The position numbers and the translations under genes were made by a program. Under the pieces are notes generated by a model, which saw only the letters and a program-made list of their open reading frames with translations, searched no databases and was not told the DNA's origin. DNA of 64,000 nucleotides from Gnetum montanum (taxonomy: Eukaryota; Streptophyta; Gnetopsida; Gnetales; Gnetaceae): contig MNCI01020136.1 in NCBI GenBank assembly GCA_015680685.1, forward strand, positions 3,366 to 67,365, read 5' to 3'. Below, one piece after another: positions 46,960 through 61,489 of the stretch. Each line of letters opens with the position of its first letter. Positions within the stretch are counted from its first letter, which is position 1.

Positions 46960-49769
46960 TATTAATCCTTGAATCAGGATGGAGCATCTCCCCCATGACT
47001 AATCTTATGGTCGCATATTTGGGAGATGGACTGCACAATCCCTTAGTTATACACCACTAGTTTCCCATCTATCACCATTACTGATTTAATTAATCACATG
47101 GTAGCACATCTAACATTGGTGATAGTCTCGTTTACATCATTCAAAGATGTATCTTAATCTGGATTGGAAGGTATTTCTATTTTGCGGGGTCTAGATGTGT
47201 TTGCTTCTTCTTCTTGATTTTCTATTTTAATTCCTAGGTCTTCATGTTTAATATGCTTTTTCAATGCATAATCAAATTCTAAGATATATGCATCTAAGTT
47301 CTCTATTTGGTCTATTTTCTTAAGTCTAAAACTAATAATAAGCAGATCAATTACTTCCATGCATCTTTGAAATAATTTTATATTCTCATTTTCAAGCCAT
47401 TGGGTGTCTTCTGGTTTAGTGGCTCCTACATAGACTGGTTTTTTCTCACACACTTATTCCTTAGCTTTGTTGTAGGTTGTGTTAATATTTTGAATTTCTA
47501 GCCCACAGCTATACCCTTTACTACTAGTGATGCATGGAGGTTTCTATCTCTCCATAGTGATAGATTCATCATTTCCATCCTATGTTGGAGAGGTGATGGT
47601 TGTTGGCTTTTGCATATGATCAAGAGAAATCATTTTTGTGGGGAATGGTTTTGCACTAGATTGGCCTTGTGTGGGTTTCGATGCACCAATAGGTCTACAA
47701 GTTTTGTGCTTATGTGAGAAAACTACCCTAAAGAAAGGATGTTTCTGAGGTTGCAGTTGAGATCAATTAGCATTATCACTTCTGTGTATGTTCACAGCAC
47801 TAGTGACATTCTTTTGTTGATATTGTGGTGTCGAACCTTCCTTTGTTGCTAGCAATGACATGTGATAGAGGGAAGTATGAGAATATTGAGGATATGATGG
47901 AGTATGAGAGGTGTGAGGTGGTGATCCTTTAGAAGATGTTGAAGGTTGACGATATTCGAGAGAGTGGTAGTAGTGATTTGAGGTAGAGGAAGTAGAACTC
48001 GTTAGGGAAAAAGGCTATTGAACATAATATTTGTACATGTCCAATTGGCAATAAGGGTACTAATGGTTTGATGATGGCCTCCCCCACGATTGTGGGTTTT
48101 GCCACTACGATTGATAGTAGTTTTGAGGCTGGTAAGAAGTCCCACTTGGATGGTTGGTTGCAGGATTTTCTATAATTACATTGTGAGTGAGGTAATTTTT
48201 TAGGCATTTGCTTTTGTACGAACTTGGGATTCAAAGAAAAAGCCCAATACTCATGTAGATGTAACATGATTGGGAAATAGCCCTTTGGATGATCATATAC
48301 ATAGATTTCACATCTATCATCCTCTTTTGTGGTTGAGTCTATAGCTTTTTCTTCTATGGCTATTTTCCCTTTTTGTCGATAAATGTTCTTAGCTGTTTCT
48401 TGGTTCTTTTTCCTCTTTGATAACTTGATTCATTTTGCATTACTCTCTCCTCTACAATTTTTACATAAGTTGTAACTTTGTCATTCATCAACTCCCACAT
48501 CTTATCTAGCCTTACTTCAAGCTCATTGATAGACTTTTGTACTAATAAGGTTTGTTGTGAAATTACCTCATTGAGGATTACCTCTTTTTCCTCATCATAG
48601 ATATGAACCCTCTTCTTTTGAAGAGTTGGATCCTAGTTATATTCCTCTACATTCTCTCATTTACATAGCTCTCCTTGTTCTTTTGTGGTCCACTTGATTA
48701 GCCTTTATATCTGATGGGCTTTTAATTCATATAACTAACCTTGGGCATAAGTCCCAAGGGTCTCCCTTGTTTGATTATGAAGCCCATCTATGATGTGGAA
48801 AAGTTGCTCTTTTTGAGAAAAATCATGGTCGAGGCATCTATGTAGTAGAGAATGGTATGTATCCAAGGTCACATCCAAGGATTCATGTTTTTCTTACTTC
48901 CATCCTTGGATTTTTTTTCTTAGGTTGGACACTCTTGCATAGGTTTGGTACTTTTTATTGAAGATTTCTAGCATCATGGACCATCGATGGATTGAATTTG
49001 GTTCCAACGATCTATGCCAACTTTTAGCTTCATCTACTAGTGTCCTAGAAAAGAGCTTAAGCTTTTGCCACTTACTGTTAATATTTTACAATGCGCAGAC
49101 ATCATGGAAGGCTTGTAAATGATGTTGTGGATTAGAATTATAGCCTCCCTTAAATTTAGGAATGTTATTCATATTAAACTTTTTGATGCGGCTGTACCTT
49201 TGATTCCTTTGGGATATTTGAACCGCCTCCTTAATTTGTGTCAAGTCATTAGTAGCCAATAAGGGTTCATTTATATCAAACACATCATGGTGATAATCTA
49301 TATTTCTATTGGTCTAATTATGATGATCTTGTCTATGCTCATTTTGATGTCTTTGTTTTTGTCCTTGGGTTTAATTTCTATCTTTATCTTGACCTTATAG
49401 TGGATCTCTATCTCTATACCTACGTTCATCTTCATCTGAACTAGATGTTAAAGAGGAAAAGGAAGATGAAGAATTGGAAGAATCACCATGGCTCCTATAT
49501 CTTCCCCCATGGTTCCTTGATCTATTATTTCTAGGTTTAGAGGAGGTCCTAGGCCTTTAGGTCCTTCTTATTCTAAGACTTACTTCATATCCTCTAGAAC
49601 TATCTGTATTAGTTGAACATAGTCCTTGCATGTAGTAAGGGTCTAAATGAGCATATGAAACCCCTGCTTGAGGTTATTCACTCCAATTCTCTTCAGTATA
49701 CAACCTATCATTTCTCCTATGAGTGTTTTCATCTTATGATGCATTATGGATCCTATGTGAAGAAGACAT
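46960..49769 (-). pseudogene. Element D gag with unusual C-terminus, no pol
   Basis: The start is probably ATG at 49769 (MSSSHRIHN). It has a Ser/Arg-rich part, then FDINEPLLATNDL, FNMNNIPKFKGGYNSNPQHH, LQAFHDVCAL, WQKLKLFSRTLVDEAKSW, YHSLLHRCLDHDFS, a degenerate knuckle CEIYVYDHPKGYFP-like motif, and a Tyr/Ser-rich tail (48267-47880). After this, where protease should begin, there is instead an acidic open stretch (47453-47154). The frame ends about 47000 with ICDHKISHGGDAPS, a vestige of the integrase tail QLSHGGDGH of E1, E2 and C. Protease, RT, RNase H and integrase core are missing. Confidence 0.7.
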
Positions 49770-49875
49770 GGTGTTATTGTGTGTAACTTCAAAATTTAAA
49801 ATTTTCTAAAAGATAAATCATCAATACCTTTACAGCGATAATGTATAATATAACTAATCTAGATAACTAGCATCA

Positions 49876-49894
49876 TCCCCAACAATGGTGCCAA
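49876..49894 (-). promoter_or_regulatory. Element D primer-binding site
   Basis: On - it reads TTGGCACCATTGTTGGGGA directly after the 5' LTR, a transition-decayed Athila/Tat-type tRNA-Asp site. Confidence 0.85.
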
Positions 49895-50893
49895 TGATGG
49901 ACGGTGTATACCCCCTACACCTAACCATACGAATCACAAGCATTCATGCACGATTTGGTCAAATTTTGTAGGTAGGACTAATTGTGCATCTAGATCATTA
50001 AGCATTAATCGTAGTTTGCTATCTTCCCACTTGGACTAGTGGTAGCTTGTCACATATGGTTTAGTTCAAAGTTAGGCATATGATTGTTGATGTTGTTTGA
50101 CCTTATGCTACTCCTAATGATAATAAAGAAATTAATTGTTTAAACTAATTAACAATGGAAAGTAAAGTCTAAACTAGCCTATGGGAGATGAGTGCTCGTT
50201 CCTAGCTTGTTGTACATGTCCTAAACTCATGTATCCACTACTGGGATTACCAAGCGCTATGCTACTATGCAAACCAAGCAATAACATTACTAGGATTACC
50301 AAGCAAATACATGTTTATGCTTGAAATTGGTTGTGCTCATTTTGCCAATTCATTAATATGCATGAAAACGTAAATATTAATTAAGTACATGTAAAGTAAA
50401 TTGCATGTAAAGTAAATCTAATTTAAGTCAAAGTGCTGCAATGAATAAGAATCAATCTCGACCTTATTGCTATTCATGGAATGTGTCTAGGTACATTACC
50501 ACTTGAATAAGACGTACAATTGACTCAGATCCACACTGCGGGCACTCATTGATTGTTCTCTAAGACTACTAAATAAAACTGCAAGAGTTCGGCTACTCTA
50601 TTAACAAAAGAATGTTAATACATGGTGAGAACACACATATTTATAGGTGAAAATAGACACTGCATCAATAGGTACATGTCAATGCGTCATTGCATGCATT
50701 GACGGGATCACGTCGATGGGTATGCATCGATGTGACTGCATTGACACAATAGCATCAAAGCAACTACATCAACATGGCTGCATCAAGGTAGCCATGTTGA
50801 AGTAGCTACGTTGAAGTGGCTATGTCAAGGCAGCTGCATCGAAGCGGCTACATCGACGTAATCTTGTTGACATAGCCAACCGATGCTTCATCA
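49895..50893 (-). repeat. Element D 5' LTR
   Basis: This 999-bp repeat runs from TGATGGACGGTG to GATGCTTCATCA on +. A tandem array of 15-18-bp units with ATCGAAG/GTAGC text fills the U3 end (about 50690-50880). Target repeat AGTGG follows at 50894-50898. Confidence 0.9.
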
Positions 50894-50898
50894 AGTGG

Positions 50899-51290
50899 AT
50901 ATAGCTCCAGAAAATATTGCTTCTAGAATGGAGAAGTGAATACATTCTCTAGAATCAAAAGGCTTAAAACTTGACAGAAGTAAGACATAATAAATAGAAT
51001 GTAATTTCAATAATATCATAAACAATGGTGAAATATATATGATAATTCAAGTCCAAAAGTCTCTCACTATGAAGAGTTCCACTACATAGGATCAATCCTT
51101 TGTGAAATTAATAAAGATATAAGAAATAGAATTGATTTTTGAAATAAAATTATGACAAATAAGATATAAGATTATGGGATAAATTGTAAAATTGCTTCAG
51201 TGGCATCAATTACTTTGCTTACAAACATGATTTGCCCACATAATTATAGCCAAATGATAGGGCCATAATAATATATGTTGGGGCAAGCCT
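50899..51290 (+). pseudogene. LINE reverse transcriptase, 3' part
   Basis: It continues the codon split at 10908: LVD then IAPENIASRMEK, HSLESKGLKLDRSKT and IECNF. This is the block after the RT active site in plant L1-type LINEs (usual form L..W...LE.KG..LSRSKTEY.EC.F). A shifted YLGSI-like block follows near 51085, and a remnant of the KW..AS.VLC segment near 51190. No poly(A) tail or LINE target duplication could be identified. Confidence 0.7.
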
Positions 51291-53200
51291 ATTTTATAGA
51301 AAATTAGTCTAGATATTCAAGAGACATGAAAGATTGAGGTCATTGTCTGATTAGAATTTCCTATCTTGTTTAATGCAGCATAATAATTCAAATATAAATT
51401 ACATGGCTTTGGTTCCTATTTAACAAAAAACTATTTTGGCTTTACTTGATTTTGTTCCTTCTTGAATTTTGAACTGTCTTCATAATTTCACTTGTATTTG
51501 TTGTATTTCCATATGTAAATATGGTCTTCTATCACTTTAAATTTGGACTTATTAAATTTGTTTATCTGTCTTGCTTCTAAACCACAGCATGGGCATTTAA
51601 AATGAGTGGAGTGAGAATTTCCAAAGTGCGTACTAGAACCAACATTGCCTTCATGTTTTATTTTTATTGTGAAATTGTGAACTGAATAATCTTATATCAA
51701 AAATCAATAGAATTTGGAGTTTTGGATGGGTCTCCAATAAGAATCCCAAAATGTATCCAGGGAACTACCCAAAATCAAACTAATTGGAAAGTGCCAATTC
51801 AAAATCTTAAAACTCATGTAACCAAATAAACCCTTGAGATGTAATCTCCTTTTAAGTTCAAGAATCCATAAACTTAGTATCTCTATTTGTAACATCCACG
51901 TATTTCCGTAACCAATCAAGCCCTAACGTTCTCGCCGTAACACCCTACAAAGCTCTATGTGATTTATGAAGACAAACAAATCATCGAGGTCTTAGCTTTT
52001 TCTAAAAAGTGCTCCAGAGATGTTTTTACTCCAGATTTAGGATGTAGGGCGCATCCAGCAATCTTCGTGACACAACGATGACGTAAGCCATTACCCAACA
52101 ACCACGACGACGAAAACCTCTTCCACCAAACCAACCGTTAACGTATATTTTATTGTTTGCCAAGTTGCCAAATGAAGTTGTTTTGGATGCGACAATTAGA
52201 TACTCTTTTGACAAAATATTCAAGACACTGTTGAGGGACACAGGCACATCAGTTAAACTAAAACACCATGGTTGTTGGCCCGAGATGCAGCCTACTCTGT
52301 AATAACATTTGCACAAAACCGGGAGAATTTTTATGAACATTGCTAGGAGAGCCTCAGGGATCGGTTAGATCATGGTATGGTTTTTAATTTTAATTTAAAG
52401 TAGTTAAATAGTCATGATCTATGTTATTTGTCATATACATCTTTTTTTTACTATGGCATGGCTTTTAATTTTAACTTACATAGCATTCACATAAGCACAA
52501 CCCTATGCACAATTTCTGAAACCATATACAACTGAAATTAATTATGAAGGACCATTGCTTTATAAAAGAAACAATGATAAATTATGTTGCAGTTTGGCTT
52601 GGTCAGTCAAATGATTATGGTTAACATACCAACCAAAGCCTTGAGGACCTAGTCATATACCATGGTTTTGAAAGAAGCCTTGAGGACCTAGTCATATACC
52701 ATGGTTTTGAAAGCATAGCATAATTCTACGTAGATTCACAATAGGTAACTACTGAATACAAAGATCATGGACAACAAAATAACATGAATAACACGGTGAT
52801 CGTACGGATGCGTAACGCAAATGATCATGGTGAACCACACCTACCAAAAAGCAGACATGTGAAGGAGTTTGTCGTGACGTCTTGAGATGCGAAAAAACGC
52901 ATGTATCGAAAACTGAGACACGCTGTAAATTCACACAACTCCGCCTACATTTTGGATCACGATGCAAACGTTGAACAACGAGGCCAATAAAGTTGAGCGC
53001 GGGAAATCCGTGCTTACCGGGTAGAGAAATCAAGTTATCGTAATTTTTATTAAAAAAGCATTGAATGATTTATGGAGGAGTTGGTTTGTTGGACCTGTCC
53101 TTCAAAGGAGTCTAAAGCGACGTGGCCATAAAGACAATCAACAACCGCAACTATGCATTATTATGCAGTCGGCATGGAATGGCGGGCCTTCAAGTCAAGT
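51291..53200. other. Low-copy flank; no gene recognised
   Basis: The sequence is AT-rich to about 51900 and gains CG dinucleotides after that. A 104-codon frame on - (52340-52026) is open but I recognise no family in it. It may be an old exon or chance. A 71-codon frame on - (51919-51704) is also unassigned. Confidence 0.3.
52636..52713. repeat. 39-bp perfect tandem duplication
   Basis: The unit AAGCCTTGAGGACCTAGTC...GTTTTGAAAG occurs at 52636-52674 and again at 52675-52713 without mismatch, so it is recent. Confidence 0.9.
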
Positions 53201-53203
53201 CAC

Positions 53204-53568
53204 AGCAAGCAAGCAAGCAAGGAGGGAGGGAGGTAGCCTTCCTTGACTCCATTGGGAATAAGTGCGCCTGCATGCACGCACGCTCACCAGCGACCAGAAC
53301 AAAACAAAATAAACAAACCAAGGCGGCCCCACCGTGAGTTTGATGCCGTGCAGTAAAGTATAGTAAAAAAAGAAAAAAAAAACGAAGAAAGAAACTGCAC
53401 CATCGCACCAGACCATGCCATGCCATGCCATGCCACGCCACGCCACGGGATTCCTATGTTAGACAAAAGGGAAAAGGCCAAAGGCCATGGTTAGTACATA
53501 CGATATGTTTGTTGCTGCAGTAGGGCTAGGGCTAGGGCCAGGGCCAGGGCCAGGGCCAGAGCTCGGGC
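53204..53568. repeat. Cluster of GC-rich microsatellites upstream of DAHP synthase
   Basis: The cluster comprises AGCA-type units (53204-53220), GGAG units (53221-53233), CCATG x4 then CCACG x3 (53413-53447), and TAGGGC x3 then CAGGGC x3 with two variants (53521-53568). Open frames across these are artefacts of the repeats. Confidence 0.9.
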
Positions 53569-53808
53569 AAGGCCATGTGCATGGTGGTGGTGGTTGGTGA
53601 CAAATACAGATGTGGACCAACCATGTGGTGATGACCACCTATAATAATTCACCAAACCTGCACCTACTTCTAATTTCACTGCTCAAATGAAAACAAATCT
53701 GGTAATAATACCAGCAAACACCACAACTCTTCTCCCACCAACCCTCTTACCTTTACCAACTCCCATGTCTTCCTTCGCTTTCAAAGTTCAAGCTTGGCCT
53801 TCTGACCC

Positions 53809-53814
53809 ACGTGT
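53809..53814 (+). promoter_or_regulatory. G-box-like element
   Basis: CACGTG stands in the context CCCACGTGTG, about 260 bp upstream of the candidate TATA. It is a common binding site for plant bZIP and bHLH factors. Function here is inferred. Confidence 0.4.
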
Positions 53815-54072
53815 GAAGTATGGGCCATAACCGGCCCCAACGCCCACACGTTTCTGTCTCCGGGTTTTGCTCGTCAATAAAATTCCGCAGGCGCCAGCGA
53901 AAATGTGCGGCATATTCGAGTCGCTGGGAAGCACCCTTTCATAGTCTTTAAATAAATAATTTGGTGATTTTTGTCCGTCGTGCCCACGCAGTCGGTAGGC
54001 AGGCAGCGGGCAGCGAGAAATTCTGCGGCTGATCGGACTTGAATGCTCGCATTAGCCCTGTTTCCTGGTGGT

Positions 54073-54080
54073 TATAAAAT
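54073..54080 (+). promoter_or_regulatory. Candidate TATA box of DAHP synthase
   Basis: TATAAAAT lies about 345 bp upstream of the ATG. That would give a leader of roughly 310 bp including the TGCC repeat. Confidence 0.4.
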
Positions 54081-54351
54081 AGCTATTGATCGACAAACAG
54101 ATTTCAGATTGTAAAATAGCAATCTATTTACGAACAGAGTTTGCAGGAGAGGAGAAAGGCGAGGCCACCGATATTGCCGGACGATTCGCGGCATATCTTG
54201 AATTTGTGGCCCTCTAGATTTTAAGTGCTGGGCGCCACGAGCCAGCGAGACAGCAGGGCCCATAAATTGGAGAGCAACAGCCAGAGTTGGGTTGTGGGTT
54301 TTCAGGGCCGTGGCAGCCATTGTTGAGGAAGGAGGAGGATCTGTAATTGCT

Positions 54352-54380
54352 TGCCTGCCTGCCTGCCTGCCTGCCTGCCT
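54352..54380 (+). repeat. TGCC tetranucleotide repeat in the 5' leader
   Basis: Seven TGCC units end 39 bp before the start codon, just upstream of an in-frame TAA. The repeat is probably transcribed. Confidence 0.85.
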
Positions 54381-54419
54381 TAATTTCATCATCATCACGT
54401 ACGCTTGTTGTTAGCCATC

Positions 54420-57293
<2,874 letters not shown>

Positions 57294-57773
57294 AAGTGGT
57301 GATATCCACAATTGGTTTCAGGCTGGTTTTATTTATTGCTTCAGATATCAAGGATCCGCAAAGTGCTAGAACTGGATTGGTTTACTATAGCAACACTATA
57401 GCTAAAATGAATAAGGCAGCAACAAGAGTTTTCATTCAGAAATTGTTACAGAAGTTGTAACAAAAAGTAGCCAGTTTAATGTGTGACCAGTCCTCTGCAT
57501 CTCTAAAAAGTTTAGAACAACATTACCAAGTCTCAATTGAGTATGTTTTCTCTAAGCCAGGTTCATGTAAGGACACCGGTAGACCGCATGTAATATGTTT
57601 GACCGTTGTATCGCCTTTTAATCATGTTAAGTACTATAAAATATATGCTGGTAAGTGCATTATGAGCTACTGTTTTGTTATTTCTCGGCTGTGTATTTTA
57701 TTTTATTGTCTGATTTTTATCACTATATTTATCGTATGCGTAACTGCAAAGTCATAAATATGTTCAAAAATAT
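57294..57773 (+). other. 3' flank of DAHP synthase
   Basis: Probable 3' UTR and downstream DNA. AATAAG-type near-consensus poly(A) text lies at about 57410. Open frames of up to 92 codons here resemble no protein. Confidence 0.4.
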
Positions 57774-58320
57774 CAGATTTGAGTACCATGTTCCAATTGG
57801 ACGGTATTTCAGCTCACTGCGTTAAAATTATACCTTGTTTTCTGTTCGATTTTCTTCGTTTAGCTATAATAGATGAGGATAATGATTCTTCCATCATACA
57901 ATGTTGGATTATTAGAATATTGTATGGGCTAGTAATTGCAGTGTTTATAAACATAACAGAACTATAATTTTAACGTGATACCTTGTTTCAAGATAGATTT
58001 CTTTTCTTCGTTTATCCTTATAATAATTCAGGATAATGAGAATGATCGTTGCATCATATGATAATGTATCAAGCAGTAACTTTAGTGTTAATAATTGGAA
58101 CAGCAAGATGTTAGATTTTTTTTTCTTCCTATATAATTATAATAGATTAGGATAATAAGATTCGTCCATCATACAATATGGAATTGTTGTATCCGACAGT
58201 GAATTTGAAAATATGAGTTTTGCCATTTGCAAAATTTGGATGTCAATTTTATATAAATTTCAAATAGAGTCTCGGTTTAGAAGTGCGATACAGGAATAAA
58301 ATAAATACTTGGATTTAACC

Positions 58321-58575
58321 GTACTTGAACTTGATTAGGGTGTGAATTTGACATGCACCAGTACTCTTTCAGCTGTGTATTCAGCAGCTGTGTATTCAGT
58401 GGTACGTGAACTTGATTAGGGTGTGAATTTGACATGGGTGTGAATTTAACATGCACCAGTACTCTTTCAGCTGTGTATTCAGTCGTACGTGAACTTGATT
58501 AGGGTCATAGGTACCTGAACTTGATCAGAGTGTGAACTTGACATTCTCTAGTACTCTTTCAGCTATGTATTGTGC
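58321..58575. repeat. Tandem repeat, about three units of 80-110 bp
   Basis: Units run from GTACGTGAACTTGATTAGGG through TGTGAATTTGACATG to CAGTACTCTTTCAGCTGTG. They lie only in the first copy of the duplication. Confidence 0.8.
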
Positions 58576-58652
58576 AATGGAGATTTTTAATTTGCAAACT
58601 AAATTTTGTTTTCTTTTCAAAAATACATTATTGCTGAACTAATTAATCTTTG

Positions 58653-58704
58653 CTGCTAGCAATACAAATAATTCAGAACTGCTAGCAATACAAATAATTC
58701 AGAA
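58653..58704. repeat. 26-bp perfect tandem duplication
   Basis: CTGCTAGCAATACAAATAAT plus TCAGAA occurs twice in direct succession, followed by a third partial AATAATTCAGAA. Confidence 0.85.
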
Positions 58705-60120
58705 ATAATTCAGAAAGTCAATTGGGTTGGATTCATCTCATGGTTATAACTTATTATTTTTTGTATATTAAAAAATTAGAGTATATGTCAAACAACACTA
58801 CATTCATACATATTATATACACTACATTCCAATATATTATATATATTAACTAGCTATCCTAGGTGATGGTCTACATGATTTTAATATTTATCAATTTGCA
58901 AAATGCCCTAAAATGTGTAAATGTGCCTCAAATTCACACACGACTTGATTACTTAAAATTAGGACATTGGCATTCTAAAATTGAAAGGTACATTGGCATT
59001 CTGAAATTGGAAGGGTGAAACAAAAAATGTACATGTCACAAGAGATATGGTGGTAAAGTGGTGGTAAAAGTGATGAAGTACAACACATCATTCAAATGAA
59101 GGAAAAGTAGAGTGAAGGAAAAATAGTATGAATAAAAAGTAAGAGTGAGGAAGAAAAAGTAGGTATCATGGAATTTTGAAATTGGTATAATGTATCTAAG
59201 GGGTTTTAGTGGATGTATGTAAAAGTTTCGGTTTCAATTTCATATTATCTAAGATGGTAAAAAATACAGGTAATTTACAAAGTCATCAATGTCTTCAAAT
59301 GTTACTAGATTTGAGTACCATGCTCTAATTGGTAATTCAACATGGAGCTAGTCATGTTAAAATTATACCTTGCTTCAAGATGTTAAATTTATTTTCTTTA
59401 TTTATCTTTTTAATAGATAAGGACCATGATTCTTCCATCATACAATGTTGAATTGTCAAAATATTGTGGGGGCCAGTAACTGTAAATATTCTTCCATCAT
59501 ATAAAAAGAACATAACTAGAATTTCAACATAATACCATGTTTCAAGATGTTAGATTTGTTTTCTTTATTTATAGTAATAATACATCAAGATATTGAGATA
59601 ATAATTCTTGTATCATACAATGTTGAATGGTTAGAATATTGTATGTGCCAATAACTAGAGTGTTTATAAACAGAGCAGAATTGACTTTGAAAAATTTAAG
59701 TTTTGCCTTTGCAAAATTTGGAAGTTAGCTTTATATAAAATTTGAAGAGAGACCAAGTCTTGGTTTAGAATTGTAGTATAGTAAAAAAAAAATACAAAGA
59801 CTTCTTTTCAATATTTGTATATCTATTTTGCACATATAATATCATGGTAAATAAATATGATGAAGAAAGTACATGGACTTGAGCACTTGGAATTGTGATT
59901 GTTCATCAGATAAATATGATCAAATGAAAATTGGCATTTTGAAAAATGAAAAATTGGAAAGCACAATTTGGGTGAAACAAAAGAGAGAAAAAGCACATTT
60001 CACAGAAGGTATGGTAGTAGAGTGATGAAGTACAACATATTATCCAAAATAGTAAAAGTAAAGGGTTATAAGTGAAAGACTCAATTATAACTAGGAGCCC
60101 AATGCTCATTTCAAAATAAT

Positions 60121-60420
60121 ATAAAGTAAAAGGTTATTACCCAAGGACTCAAGCTTATCACACAGAGAAAGTTTTACGACTTCAAAAATAAGTGGCTTAA
60201 TTTCATTCAAACTAGATGGTCCAATCCAAAATAATAAAAAGTGCTTTATGGAACAACACTACAAGTGCTTTGAAGAAAGTTAACAAAGTACCAAAAAGTG
60301 TTTAAAGGCCTCTTTGGTTGCTTAAATATATAGATATTAAATGATAGTAGATTATACCTTTGGAAGTAAAATCTAAAAGAAATCCAAATATGAATAGAAT
60401 TAGGTATATATCTAGTGGGT
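60121..60420. other. AT-rich spacer, nothing recognised
   Basis: No coding potential, clear repeat or signal is seen between the downstream duplication and the LTR of element E. Confidence 0.4.
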
Positions 60421-61271
60421 TGGTGAGTGGTGGCATATCCCAACCCTCTACCATACAAGTCACAAGTATTTATGCGCAACCAAATCATAATCCATGGATG
60501 GACAATGTAAATATGCTAGGATTTGATAGTAAGTTCGCAATCATTATCTTTCCACTTTGAGTTAGTGAGGTTCAAGCATATGGTTTAACTCTTAGTGAGA
60601 CATATGATACGTTGATGTTGTTGGGCTCGTAGTACTCCTAGTTGTAAACATAACGAAAGTTGAGAATAGAAATCTAAATCTAAGTAATGATTGAAATGTA
60701 AATCTACTCTAGCCTATAGTGATGAGCATGCGGTCTTGGTCTACTGTACATGCCTTGGGCTCATGTAATTGTCACTAAGATTACTAAGTGGAACTACTAC
60801 TGAGCAAATTAAGTGAGGCCACTACTGGGTTACCAAACAATTACACTTAAGTGCTCGAAACCAGTTATACTCATTTTGCCTTACTGCTAAGCATAAAAAG
60901 TAAAGTACTAAGCTAAAATAAATAAGAAAATTAAGCTAAGTAAAATAAAAGAACTAAGGGATTATTGCAATGATGAAAAGCAATCTCGATCTTTATTACT
61001 GAACATGAATTGTACCCAAGTACAATTCACTTGAATAAAGACTCCATACAACTGCTGGTCACCACACTGTGGACACTCACTCTATTGCTAACTATAAAAA
61101 CAAATTGCAAGAGTCTAGCTAAGGGTGGAATGAAAATTATTGTTGCATGTGTGCCCAAGTGTCAGTATTTATAGGGCTGCATAGCTCTTGAGACATTACA
61201 TCAATGATGATGTAGCTTGAGCTACGATATTGTAGATATGATATGACATTGGATAAAAAATGGTTTTATCA
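60421..61271 (-). repeat. Element E 3' LTR
   Basis: It begins TGGTGAGTGGTGGCATATCC, aligns over its first 60 bases with the D LTR start (ACCATA, TCACAAG, ATTTATGC) and ends GGTTTTATCA. It is 851 bp. The - strand TATA (CCCTATAAATAC) is at about 61167-61176. Its partner LTR lies outside the window or is lost. Confidence 0.75.
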
Positions 61272-61306
61272 TATCCCTACGACTAACTGGAAACTCGTCC
61301 TCAAGT
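61272..61306 (-). promoter_or_regulatory. Element E polypurine tract and conserved leader
   Basis: On - ACTTGAGGACGAGTTTCCAG is followed by GTCGTAGGGATA against the LTR. It is the same box as in E1, E2, C and D. Confidence 0.7.
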
Positions 61307-61489
61307 TAAAAAAATAAGGATGGAGTCCCATACAAAATTGGGAGTTAGAATTTAACTTAACATGACTTGACTATTTACATGACTCTGAATGCTGCATTGG
61401 TGTTTTTACAAAAATTGAACATAGTTGACAACTAACAAACAAAACAAAACAAAAACAAAAACTGAAGTAGTGCAATGTAGCCTTAAGTT

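Larger units (their letters stand above)
10909..50893 (-). mobile_element. LTR element D (gag-only), contains nested elements C, E1 and E2
   Basis: D is bounded by 5-bp direct repeats AGTGG (10904-10908 and 50894-50898). Its 3' LTR is 10909-11177 plus 44081-44828, because element C inserted in it. The internal region is 44829-49894 and the 5' LTR is 49895-50893. Gag is present, but no protease, RT, RNase H or integrase core is found in the roughly 5-kb interior. Partial LTR comparison by eye over about 265 bp gives around 16% difference, which makes D the oldest LTR insertion of the nest. Confidence 0.85.
57774..60120. repeat. Long diverged duplication downstream of DAHP synthase
   Basis: Bases 57774-58300 align with 59308-59790 (for example TTGAGTACCATG, TTCTTCCATCATACAATGTTG, TTGCAAAATTTGGA). 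Bases about 58960-59130 align with about 59930-60070 (ATTGGCATT, GGGTGAAACAAA, GATGAAGTACAACA). Each copy is itself made of two or three related units containing a TTCCATCATACAATGTTG core. The first copy has some 550 extra bases with the arrays at 58321-58704. No gene is seen. Confidence 0.7.

Noticed and set aside
52026-52340. 104-codon - strand open frame
   Set aside because: Not called as a gene because no motif or splice structure supports it. It is mentioned in the flank entry as unresolved.
53190-53679. Several overlapping - strand open frames, with runs such as MAWHGMAWHG and LALALALA
   Set aside because: They are translations of the CCATG and CAGGGC microsatellites, not proteins.
57479-57967. 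Open frames of 92 and 62 codons after DAHP synthase
   Set aside because: They are hydrophobic, low-complexity translations of AT-rich DNA that overlap the duplicated repeats, with no sign of a gene.
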